Positions 1-6,023 of a stretch of DNA of 8,901 nt are shown here, one piece after another. This DNA is from an uncultured Eubacteriales bacterium (lineage in GTDB: Bacteria; Bacillota; Clostridia; Lachnospirales; Lachnospiraceae): NCBI GenBank assembly GCA_900545455.1, contig UQZF01000116.1, positions 1-8,901 of the forward strand, given 5' to 3'. The first letter of the stretch is position 1. Every line of letters starts with the position of its first letter. The notes beneath the pieces were generated by a model. The model was not told the origin of the DNA. It saw nothing but the letters and a program-made list of their open reading frames with translations, and did not search any database. The translations under genes and the position numbers were made by a program.

Positions 1-502
1 TGATAAGATACTTTGATGAGAGAACCGAACCGTCAAGCATCTTAGCACCGTCAAGACCAACTTCCTCATCAACCGTGAACACTGCCTCGATTGCAGGAGC
101 CTTGATGCTATCATCGTCGAGCACGGCGAGTGCATAAGCTATTGCAATTCCGTCATCTCCTCCGAGGGTTGTTCCCCTTGCAGCCACATATCCGTCCTCA
201 ACATACACATCGAGCGCATCCTTAAGAAAATCATGCTTACAGCCGCTCTCTTTCTCGCACACCATATCGAGATGTCCCTGAATAATAACACCCGGAGCAT
301 TCTCATAGCCTTTGCTTGCAGGTCTGTAAATAACCACATTATTATATTCATCCTGATATACCTTTAGACCTCTTTTTTTTGCAAAATCAACGCAGTAATC
401 GCTGATCTGCTTTGTATTATGAGAACCATGAGGTATCTGTGTCAGCTCTTCAAAAAACATAAAAACCTTTTCAGGCTGTAATCCTTTTAATGCATTGTTC
501 AT
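1..502 (-). CDS. pepD: Xaa-His dipeptidase (aminoacyl-histidine dipeptidase), M20C family, N-terminal part
   Basis: The gene runs off the left edge; 167 N-terminal residues are visible out of a usual ~480. M20C peptidases are cytosolic di-zinc enzymes that split dipeptides, including Xaa-His, for peptide nutrition. Visible landmarks: the early family motif TQIPHGSHNT (21-30), the zinc motif GHLDMV (76-81; His77 as ligand, Asp79 supporting it), GTTLGGDDGIA (110-120, bridging Asp116) and VDEEVG (144-149, with catalytic and zinc-binding glutamates at about 146/147). The lid/dimerisation domain and the C-terminal half lie outside. The ATG at 502-500 is preceded by GGAGG at 516-512 with 9 nt spacing, which fixes the start. 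It diverges from ylbJ across 142 bp. The family call is secure. The exact dipeptide preference cannot be read from this fragment. Confidence 0.93.
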   Translation of the reverse strand, partial: MNNALKGLQPEKVFMFFEELTQIPHGSHNTKQISDYCVDFAKKRGLKVYQDEYNNVVIYRPASKGYENAPGVIIQGHLDMVCEKESGCKHDFLKDALDVYVEDGYVAARGTTLGGDDGIAIAYALAVLDDDSIKAPAIEAVFTVDEEVGLDGAKMLDGSVLSSKYLI

Positions 503-519
503 AATGTCTTTCCTCCGTC

Positions 520-539
520 TGTGGCTATATGAAGCCACA
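520..539 (-). promoter_or_regulatory. Stem-loop just upstream of the pepD ribosome binding site
   Basis: TGTGGCT and AGCCACA form a perfect 7-bp inverted repeat around a 6-nt centre. The 3' arm ends 3 nt before GGAGG of pepD. No T-run follows, so it is not a terminator. It could shape access to the ribosome binding site or be a dyad operator. Its arm shares TGTGGC with the neighbouring direct repeat, so alternative pairing is possible if the transcript starts further upstream. Confidence 0.45.
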
Positions 540-559
540 TTTTATTGTGCCACATTTTA
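534..559. repeat. Tandem 11-bp direct repeat GCCACATTTTA, 15-bp period
   Basis: GCCACATTTTA occurs exactly at 534-544 and again at 549-559, separated by TTGT. The copies lie in the divergent pepD/ylbJ spacer and overlap the candidate pepD promoter. Two identical sites at near 1.5-turn spacing could bind a regulator, but no known operator is recognised. Confidence 0.6.
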
Positions 560-572
560 CAAAAAAAAGCAA
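544..572 (-). promoter_or_regulatory. Candidate sigma-A promoter for pepD
   Basis: Reading the minus strand, TTGCTT (572-567) and CACAAT (549-544) are separated by 17 bp, with a T-run in the spacer. Both hexamers are imperfect. Transcription would start near 537, about 35 nt before the ATG. The -10 lies between and partly over two copies of an 11-bp repeat, so a repressor bound there could block the promoter. This is inferred from hexamer similarity only. Confidence 0.35.
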
Positions 573-644
573 TTAAAAATGAAGCGGGACTAAAACAGAC
601 TGTAAATGAATATTATATAAAGTATTAATTATGCAAGGTGGAAC

Positions 645-1589
645 ATGAAACATTCAATCATACGCATTGTGGCTGTTATTTTATGTATGTTTCTGCTTCT
701 CTCATCGCCTGTGACAGTGCTTAAAGGTGCGGCATACGGACTCGCCCTCTGGTACAGAACACTTTTTCCGACACTGATGCCTTTCATGGTTCTGTCAAAC
801 TTCATAGTATATACAGGCTGTGCAAAACCTATCGGCGTGCTTCTTTTTCCGCTCACAAAACTGCTCAGGCTCACACAGAGCGCAGGCTACTGTATTCTCA
901 CAGGCTTTCTATGCGGTTATCCGATGGGCGCATACGTGTGCGGTCGGCTTGACGAGACAGGCGAGCTTGATGAGCATACTTCAGCTTTTCTTGCACCTAT
1001 GTGCAACAACGTAAGCCCGATGTTCATGATAAGTTATATCTGTCTGAACTGCATCGGCAATCTTAAATATTCAACGCTTGTCATTGCCGTGTTAAGCGGG
1101 ACTTCTTTGGGATGTATGGTACTGTTCAGAATTGTATCATTTGCTTCCTGCAAAAAAGGAAAGGCTAAGTTATCGGATGTTCCGGCTAAAGCAGACAATA
1201 TGTCAACAAGTGACGCCATAACCCTTTCCGTGGAAGGTGCCCTTAACGCAAGCTTGAAACTCTGCATATATGTAATGTTGTTTTCAATAGCAGGCTCAAT
1301 GATTGAAAAAATATCATTTATTTCAGACACAGCAAAGGCCGCGCTGATGTCTCTCATGGAGATTACAGCCGGCCTCGATAAGATATCCGGGTTAAACATT
1401 TCCCTCAAATATAAGATTCTGATGATGTTATCCTTCACTGCCTTCGGTGGCATGTCAAGTGCTTTACAGACCATGTCACTTTGGTCCGGAAAAAGGTTCA
1501 GTATGAAAAGTTACATACTGTATAAGTTCGGAACAGCTGCTGCAACAGCACTTGTCGTACTATTCCTCATAGTCATCGGAATCCTGTAA
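645..1589 (+). CDS. ylbJ: YlbJ-like sporulation integral membrane protein
   Basis: A 314-residue polytopic membrane protein. In B. subtilis, YlbJ is made in the mother cell under sigma-E and is needed for normal heat-resistant spores; its transported substrate is not established. Hydrophobic segments lie at roughly 5-25, 42-58, 82-100, 118-136, 143-166, 203-222, 256-275 and 296-314. GFLCGYPMGAY (87-97) is the hallmark 'gate'/nucleoside-recognition-like motif. CNNVSPMF (120-127) and FTAFGGMSSALQ (264-275) look like the further conserved segments of the family. It is shorter than B. subtilis YlbJ (about 400). The start ATG has AAGGTGG about 4 nt upstream. Proximity to coaD and rsmD matches B. 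subtilis (rsmD-coaD-ylbJ), but here the gene is inverted and its last 30 bp overlap the convergent coiled-coil gene. The family call is good; the function is by analogy. Confidence 0.85.
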   Translation: MKHSIIRIVAVILCMFLLLSSPVTVLKGAAYGLALWYRTLFPTLMPFMVLSNFIVYTGCAKPIGVLLFPLTKLLRLTQSAGYCILTGFLCGYPMGAYVCGRLDETGELDEHTSAFLAPMCNNVSPMFMISYICLNCIGNLKYSTLVIAVLSGTSLGCMVLFRIVSFASCKKGKAKLSDVPAKADNMSTSDAITLSVEGALNASLKLCIYVMLFSIAGSMIEKISFISDTAKAALMSLMEITAGLDKISGLNISLKYKILMMLSFTAFGGMSSALQTMSLWSGKRFSMKSYILYKFGTAAATALVVLFLIVIGIL

Positions 1590-2168
1590 TCCGGCTGCTG
1601 CATCGTCCTGCTGTGTCTGCTCTTCCTCAGTTCCTATTCCGGCAAGCTCATTGCGGTTGGAAATAACCACATTTAAATCCTTATCAAGAGCATTCAAAAG
1701 CCCTTCATACTTGGAGCGGTTACTCTCAATTGAATGTTCGATAATTCTCTGCAGATTGGCAAGCATATCGTCCGTATACTGAACCGCACCGTAACGCATC
1801 TGATTGGCTTCCTCGGTAGCCTGATCAAGAATTGCCTGCGCCTGCGCATAAGCCTGCTCCTTGATATCCTCAGCCTCAGCGTATGCACGCTGCATAATTT
1901 CATGCTCATTTACAAGCTCCTGTGTATGTGCTTTTGCTGCGTTTAACATTGAATCAGCCTGGTCCTTGGCATCGGCAAGAATTGCTTCCTTATTGCTGAT
2001 AAGCTTCTGATATCTCTTAATCTCATCAGGGGTTCTGAGTCTGAGTTCACGAAGTAATTCCTCAATCTGCTCCTTCTCAACAATTATCTTATTGCTGGAA
2101 AACGGAGCCGGTTTACAATTCTCGATGTATTCTTCAATATCTGCTATCATCTCTTCAATTCTGTTCAT
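1560..2168 (-). CDS. Conserved coiled-coil protein of the rsmD-coaD cluster, unknown function
   Basis: 202 residues, soluble, highly charged and rich in Ala, Glu and Gln. The N-terminal third (1-50) contains a conserved-looking block, including IIVEKEQIEELLRELRLRTP (28-47) and DEIK. Residues 50-150 form a long continuous helix with heptad-like AEAEDIKEQAYAQAQAIL repeats. The tail (175-202) is acidic and probably disordered. Clostridial relatives beside coaD are often labelled 'ATPase' or V-ATPase subunit H/F-type subunit b-like; I see no Walker motif, so that name reflects coiled-coil resemblance only. The helix pattern also resembles DivIVA-like scaffolds. ATG at 2168 has GGGAGG 6 nt upstream, 15 nt after the coaD stop, so it is the last gene of the operon. 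Its stop (TAG) lies inside the end of ylbJ. The gene is certain; the function is not known. Confidence 0.85.
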   Translation of the reverse strand: MNRIEEMIADIEEYIENCKPAPFSSNKIIVEKEQIEELLRELRLRTPDEIKRYQKLISNKEAILADAKDQADSMLNAAKAHTQELVNEHEIMQRAYAEAEDIKEQAYAQAQAILDQATEEANQMRYGAVQYTDDMLANLQRIIEHSIESNRSKYEGLLNALDKDLNVVISNRNELAGIGTEEEQTQQDDAAAGLQDSDDYEE

Positions 2169-2183
2169 GATAATCCTCCCGAA

Positions 2184-2666
2184 TTATTTAATGTCATATT
2201 TCTCTAAAACAAGCTTGCGAACCTCCGGTGCAACGAACTTTGAAATATCGCCGCCGTATCTTGCCACTTCCTTAACCACGCTTGAACTAAGGTAAGCGTA
2301 ATTGAGATTCGTCGTCAAAAATATCGTATCAATATCCGGTGCAATAATGTGGTTTGTCTGTGACATCTGAAGCTCATACTCAAAATCAGTCACGGCTCTG
2401 AGTCCTCTGACAACTGCGGTCGCATTGCACATTCTCGCAAATTCAACCAAAAGTCCGTCAAATGCCCTTACTTCAACATTAGGGTATTCCGCAACTACAC
2501 CTCTAATCATATTAACACGTTCGTCAGCAGAAAACAATGGAATTTTTGAACTATTCACCAAAACGCCGACTATAAGTTTGTCGAAAAGACGTGATGAACG
2601 GCTTATAATATCCATATGTCCAAGCGTAACCGGGTCAAAACTGCCCGGATATACTGCAATTCTCAT
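2184..2666 (-). CDS. coaD: Pantetheine-phosphate adenylyltransferase (PPAT)
   Basis: 160 residues, the standard length. CoaD transfers AMP from ATP to 4'-phosphopantetheine to give dephospho-CoA, the penultimate step of coenzyme A synthesis, in the cytosol as a hexamer. Visible motifs of the nucleotidyltransferase fold: YPGSFDPVTLGH (6-17) with the TxGH signature (Thr14, His17), Lys41 in NSSKIPLF, VVRGLRAVTDFEYELQM (85-101) with Arg87, and the C-terminal ATP-binding LSSSVVKEVA (126-135). ATG at 2666 is the only sensible start, because MRIAVYPGSFDP is the canonical N-terminus. However, it has no Shine-Dalgarno at normal distance (see the site at 2667-2699). It lies 25 nt after the rsmD stop and 15 nt before the coiled-coil gene, in the order rsmD-coaD known from B. 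subtilis. Confidence 0.98.
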   Translation of the reverse strand: MRIAVYPGSFDPVTLGHMDIISRSSRLFDKLIVGVLVNSSKIPLFSADERVNMIRGVVAEYPNVEVRAFDGLLVEFARMCNATAVVRGLRAVTDFEYELQMSQTNHIIAPDIDTIFLTTNLNYAYLSSSVVKEVARYGGDISKFVAPEVRKLVLEKYDIK

Positions 2667-2699
2667 AATTTTATCAAGTGTACAGGCACACTTACTCCT
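2667..2699 (-). promoter_or_regulatory. Displaced coaD ribosome binding site with intervening hairpin
   Basis: The last two rsmD codons and its stop read AAG GAG TAA, giving AGGAG at 2699-2695. This is 28 nt from the coaD ATG and far too distant for normal initiation. Between them lies a perfect hairpin, AAGTGT-GCCTGT-ACACTT (2693-2676), with a possible G-U closing pair that leaves a CCUG loop. If folded, the unpaired distance from AGGAG to ATG is 10 nt. No other purine-rich site precedes the ATG. Folding that bridges the gap, or translational coupling to rsmD termination, is inferred. Confidence 0.5.
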
Positions 2700-3249
2700 T
2701 TATTTTTTGTATAAATACATGCTTATTGTTTTTGTATTCTTTAACTTTATAGATCTCAAAACCCAGACCTTCAAGATAGTCAAAGCCTGTCTCATTCGAT
2801 GCCTCGACAACTATAATTGAATAATCATCAATAAGCCCGGAACCGGAAAGATATGTTATGATTTCTTTCTCATATTCATGATTATATGGCGGATCCATGA
2901 AAACTATGTCAAAAACCGTCTTGCCTTCAAGGCGCCTGAGTGCCGTCATTGCATCCGTCTCCATAAGCACGGCATCATCAGTTAATTTGGTAAAAGCAAG
3001 ATTTTCCCTTATACATGCCGATGCCTCACGGCTGTTTTCAACAAGATAAGCCTTGGCGGCACCACGGCTGAGTGCCTCTATTGCAATAGCACCGCTTCCC
3101 GAAAAAAGGTCAAGAAATGTACTTCCCGGTACATCGTTCTGTATGACATTAAAAAGTGTTTCTTTGGTTCTGTCCTGTGTAGGTCTGGTTGCAAGCCCAT
3201 CTATCGTTTTAAGCGGCATACTTCTTCTTGTTCCCGCAATTACTCTCAT
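2692..3249 (-). CDS. rsmD: 16S rRNA (guanine(966)-N2)-methyltransferase
   Basis: 185 residues, normal length. RsmD methylates N2 of G966 (E. coli numbering) in 16S rRNA on assembled 30S particles, using S-adenosylmethionine. Visible: the N-terminal family block MRVIAGTRRSMPL, TRPTQDRTKETLFN (21-34), the SAM-binding loop FLDLFSGSGAIAIEALSRGA (45-64), the acidic motif II region LVEN (69-72), and the catalytic DPPY (119-122) typical of N-methyltransferases acting on exocyclic amines. ATG at 3249 has GAGG 7 nt upstream, 16 nt after the preceding phosphatase gene. It is followed directly by coaD, the classic rsmD-coaD pair (ylbH-ylbI in B. subtilis). Its final codons double as the apparent Shine-Dalgarno of coaD. 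Confidence 0.97.
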   Translation of the reverse strand: MRVIAGTRRSMPLKTIDGLATRPTQDRTKETLFNVIQNDVPGSTFLDLFSGSGAIAIEALSRGAAKAYLVENSREASACIRENLAFTKLTDDAVLMETDAMTALRRLEGKTVFDIVFMDPPYNHEYEKEIITYLSGSGLIDDYSIIVVEASNETGFDYLEGLGFEIYKVKEYKNNKHVFIQKIKE

Positions 3250-3265
3250 AGATAATCCTCATTTC

Positions 3266-3868
3266 TTAATAATATATTTTTGCTTCCTGAATCATCTTAA
3301 AATTCGTTCCATCAATGTCAAAAATATTGACACAGCAATTTTTCTGAAATACTCCGTCCCACATATTTTTTATCTCAAGGTGATTCAGATAAATCATCAT
3401 TGATTTGTTGAGGGCTCCATGTGCCGTGACAAGCACTGTTGCATCAGGCTCCTTAACGGACAGCGGAACCAACACATTGTCGATAAAGTCCCTTGAACGG
3501 GCGCAGAGCTGTTCGTATGTTTCCCCGCCCTCTGCCGGAACATACTTCTCCGGAGCGTCGAAAAAAAAGTGAAAATCCTTAGTTATAAGTTCAGAGCGGA
3601 CTCCTTCATTGATACCGAAGCCAATCTCCTTTAAGCGGTCATCCGTAACAATCGGAACATTCCGCTCACCTCTTATTATCTCTGCCGTCTTATATGCCCG
3701 TTTTAACGGGCTTGAAAAAATATAATCAAATTGTACATCTTTAAGAGCCTTTGCCGTTATTTCTGCAAGCTCTATTCCATATTCGTTCAGCATGGTGTCG
3801 CTTTGTCCTTGAAGTCTCTTTTGCTTGTTCCAGTCAGTCTCGCCATGTCTTATTATATATAATTTCAT
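3266..3868 (-). CDS. Histidine phosphatase family protein (phosphoglycerate mutase-like)
   Basis: 200 residues, single domain. The N-terminal RHGET motif (Arg7, His8, Gly9) carries the histidine that is transiently phosphorylated; the supporting residues Arg57 (SSPLKRA), Glu81 (LKEIGFG) and His150 (TAHG) are all present, so the enzyme should be active. The family covers cofactor-dependent phosphoglycerate mutases, broad-specificity phosphatases and alpha-ribazole phosphatase. The length and the GINEG segment (85-89, in place of the common WEG) fit a small-molecule phosphatase better than a true glycolytic mutase, but the substrate cannot be read. No cobalamin genes are nearby, which argues weakly against CobC. 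ATG at 3868 has GAGG 8 nt upstream. It sits 35 nt after recG and 16 nt before rsmD, at the junction of two blocks that are separate in B. subtilis. Confidence 0.92.
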   Translation of the reverse strand: MKLYIIRHGETDWNKQKRLQGQSDTMLNEYGIELAEITAKALKDVQFDYIFSSPLKRAYKTAEIIRGERNVPIVTDDRLKEIGFGINEGVRSELITKDFHFFFDAPEKYVPAEGGETYEQLCARSRDFIDNVLVPLSVKEPDATVLVTAHGALNKSMMIYLNHLEIKNMWDGVFQKNCCVNIFDIDGTNFKMIQEAKIYY

Positions 3869-3902
3869 AATATATGCCTCTGTATATCTTCAAATCCCGC
3901 TT

Positions 3903-3931
3903 ATTATAACATTATCTCATTCTGTATAAAA
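3903..3931 (-). promoter_or_regulatory. Weak candidate internal promoter at the recG stop
   Basis: On the minus strand a perfect TATAAT (3908-3903) overlaps the recG stop codon. At 17 bp upstream is only TTTTAT (or TTTATA at 16 bp), a poor -35. If used, it would let the phosphatase-rsmD-coaD-coiled-coil genes be transcribed apart from recG. The region is AT-rich, so chance occurrence is quite possible. Confidence 0.25.
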
Positions 3932-5919
3932 GACTTTTTGAGTGAATTTTGCAAATTGTTTGAAATAATGTAATCTGCACAATCTTTCGCTTTCTTCAGC
4001 ATATCAGCATCCGTATATATGTCCGCAAGCTTAAAATTGACATCCCCGCTCTGTCGTATTCCAAAGAAATCTCCGGGACCTCTCAGCTTTAAATCCTGCT
4101 CGGCTATATAAAAACCGTCGTTGGAATTGCCGATTATCTCAAGTCTCTCCTTCGACTCTGCTTTCTTTGATGTACTTACAAATATGCAATAAGACTGTGC
4201 ACTGCCTCGCCCGACTCTTCCCCTCAACTGGTGAAGCTGTGCAAGTCCGAATTTCTCAGCGTTTTCTATGAGCATAACAGTGGCATTCGGTACGTTTATG
4301 CCGACTTCAATAACCGTTGTCGATACAAGTACCTGAGTCTCCCCGCGTGCAAATCTCTCCATAATCTCATTTTTCAGGTCGGCAGACATCTGACCATGAA
4401 GTCCCTCGACACTGAGTCCCGGGAGATTGTTCTTAAGCTCAACCGTGTAGTCTGTCACATTTTCGCTCTCGCTGACTTCACTCTCCTCAACCATCGGACA
4501 TATAACATAGGCCTGATGCCCCTTGGCAGCCTCATTCATTATGAACCTGTATGCGTTAGGCCTGTAATCATCACCTACAACGGCATTCTTGATCGGCAGT
4601 CTTCCCACAGGCATTGCATCAATTATGGAAATGTCGAGGTCACCGTAGAGAATTATCGCAAGAGTACGAGGTATAGGCGTCGCACTCATTACGCATACAT
4701 GCGGATGTCCGCCTTTTCCGGCGAGCATACCTCGCTGGTTTACGCCAAAGCGGTGCTGTTCGTCAGTTATGACGAGTCCGAGCCGTTTATACTCAACCTT
4801 CTCCTGTATGAGTGCATTGGTTCCTATAACTATATCAGCTCCGCCTTCTCTTATCATATCATGAGTCCGCCTCTTCTGTGCCGCACTCATGGAACCAACT
4901 AAGAGAATCGGAGTAAAAGGTATTCCATGTTCAGCAAAAAGAGAACATATCGTATCATAATGCTGTTTTGCGAGAACCTCGGTCGGTGCCATAAGTGCTC
5001 CCTGATAGCCTGACTCAACTGCATTCAGAAGGGCAAGAATTGCTATAATTGTTTTTCCCGAACCTACATCTCCCTGAATAAGTCTGTTCATGATTCTGCT
5101 TCCGGACATATCAGCCACCATCTCGTCATAAGCTTTCCTCTGGGGTGCCGTCAATTTATATGGCAGTTCATCTATAAGTTTCTGAGCGTAGTGACCTTCA
5201 TTTATAGGACATTCATTTGCCAGATATTCCCTCTGCGTTTTTAAGTTGTCCAGCTTCATCATAAATGTGAAAAACTCGTCAAAAGCAAGTCTTTTTCTTG
5301 AATTCTGCATCTCTTCCATGCTTCGCGGAAAATGTATGTATTTCACAGCTTCGTATAGAGGCGTCAGCTCATATTTTTTCAAAAGCTCCGTTGGAAGATA
5401 TTCAAGCTTCTCAAGATTGTTTTCAGATGCAAAATATTGTGTCACGGCTTTTATGACCATATTGTTTGTAAGCCCTTTGACAAGAGGATATATCGGCTGA
5501 ATATAGTGAAGCTTCTGTTCATATTCTGCAGCAGTATATAACTTTGGCTGCTCCATTGTGGCAAGTTTTCCCTTAAAAACCACTCTTCCTCTCACCATAT
5601 ATCTGTACCCGCGTTTCAATGAGCCTTTTATAAACGGCATATTAAACCATGTAAGCTTAATCCGCTCTCCCTGCTCGTCCACGGCGAATACTGTTGTGAT
5701 TGTAAGCTTTTTTATTGTCTTTATTTCAACATCCGAAAAAACAGCGACATATATTGTGTATACACCGTCCTCCTCTATCTCACCGACAAGAACCGGCTCC
5801 TTATATATATCGTAGCTTCGCGGATAATAAAACGGAAGAATATCCGTGTCGGTTATCCCGGCCTTGGCAAACAGCTTTTCCGTCTTTTCACCTATTCCCT
5901 TGAGACTGCTTAGTTTCAT
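3904..5919 (-). CDS. recG: ATP-dependent DNA helicase RecG
   Basis: 671 residues, close to B. subtilis RecG (about 680). RecG is a cytosolic double-strand translocase that reverses stalled forks and branch-migrates Holliday junctions and R-loops. Order: helix-hairpin-like SLKGIGEKTEKLF near the N-terminus, wedge (OB) domain about 50-140, then two RecA-like motor domains. Motifs: Walker A GDVGSGKT (283-290), MAPTEVLA (310-317), DEQH box (386-389), SATPIPRT (412-419), TTVIEVGINVPNA (534-546), QLRGRVGRG (564-572) and LKLRGPGDFFG (610-620) of the RecG C-terminal region. The ATG at 5919 is chosen over in-frame ATGs at 5946 and 5931: it has GAGGGG just upstream and gives the family N-terminus MKLSSLKGIGEKTE. 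It follows fakA but a strong terminator lies between them, so its transcription is not obvious. Confidence 0.97.
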   Translation of the reverse strand: MKLSSLKGIGEKTEKLFAKAGITDTDILPFYYPRSYDIYKEPVLVGEIEEDGVYTIYVAVFSDVEIKTIKKLTITTVFAVDEQGERIKLTWFNMPFIKGSLKRGYRYMVRGRVVFKGKLATMEQPKLYTAAEYEQKLHYIQPIYPLVKGLTNNMVIKAVTQYFASENNLEKLEYLPTELLKKYELTPLYEAVKYIHFPRSMEEMQNSRKRLAFDEFFTFMMKLDNLKTQREYLANECPINEGHYAQKLIDELPYKLTAPQRKAYDEMVADMSGSRIMNRLIQGDVGSGKTIIAILALLNAVESGYQGALMAPTEVLAKQHYDTICSLFAEHGIPFTPILLVGSMSAAQKRRTHDMIREGGADIVIGTNALIQEKVEYKRLGLVITDEQHRFGVNQRGMLAGKGGHPHVCVMSATPIPRTLAIILYGDLDISIIDAMPVGRLPIKNAVVGDDYRPNAYRFIMNEAAKGHQAYVICPMVEESEVSESENVTDYTVELKNNLPGLSVEGLHGQMSADLKNEIMERFARGETQVLVSTTVIEVGINVPNATVMLIENAEKFGLAQLHQLRGRVGRGSAQSYCIFVSTSKKAESKERLEIIGNSNDGFYIAEQDLKLRGPGDFFGIRQSGDVNFKLADIYTDADMLKKAKDCADYIISNNLQNSLKKSFIQNEIML

Positions 5920-5944
5920 ACAACCCCTCATTTCCTTAATCATC

Positions 5945-5997
5945 AAAAAGCTGCCGTGCCAAGAAATAATCCTTATATATTCTCAGCACGACAGCCC
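5945..5997 (-). terminator. Rho-independent terminator between fakA and recG
   Basis: In the minus-strand transcript, CUGUCGUGC pairs with GCACGGCAG (one G-U), extended inward by UGAGAA with UUCUUG (two G-U) and outward by a G-C pair, giving a stem of about 16 bp with a 14-nt AT-rich loop. CTTTTTG follows immediately. This matches an intrinsic terminator for the yloU-fakA transcript. The plus-strand reading has a mismatch in the stem and no good T-run. It ends only 25 bp before the recG start codon. Confidence 0.8.
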
Positions 5998-6023
5998 GGT
6001 AATTTATAACATGCAATTAAATA

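Noticed and set aside
608..637. GAATATT-N15-TATGCAAG resembling a sigma-E promoter for ylbJ
   Set aside because: The -10 would overlap the ylbJ ribosome binding site and put the transcript start at or after the ATG, and the -10 match is only partial.
582..1103. 10-mer AAGCGGGACT at 582-591 and again at 1094-1103
   Set aside because: One copy is intergenic and one is inside ylbJ coding sequence; there is no symmetry or further copies, so chance is likely.
1034..1474. Minus-strand open frame (146 codons) inside ylbJ
   Set aside because: It is a shadow of ylbJ; there is no ribosome binding site and no recognisable domain.
4231..4902. Long plus-strand open frame (223 codons) antisense to recG
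   Set aside because: It lies wholly within the RecG motor-domain coding region. The product is a Cys/His/Ser/Tyr-rich mixture with no domain, and recG motifs on the other strand are unmistakable.
5920..5946. Longer recG start at ATG 5946 or 5931
   Set aside because: Neither has a usable ribosome binding site, the first lies in the T-run of the terminator, and the family N-terminus begins at 5919.
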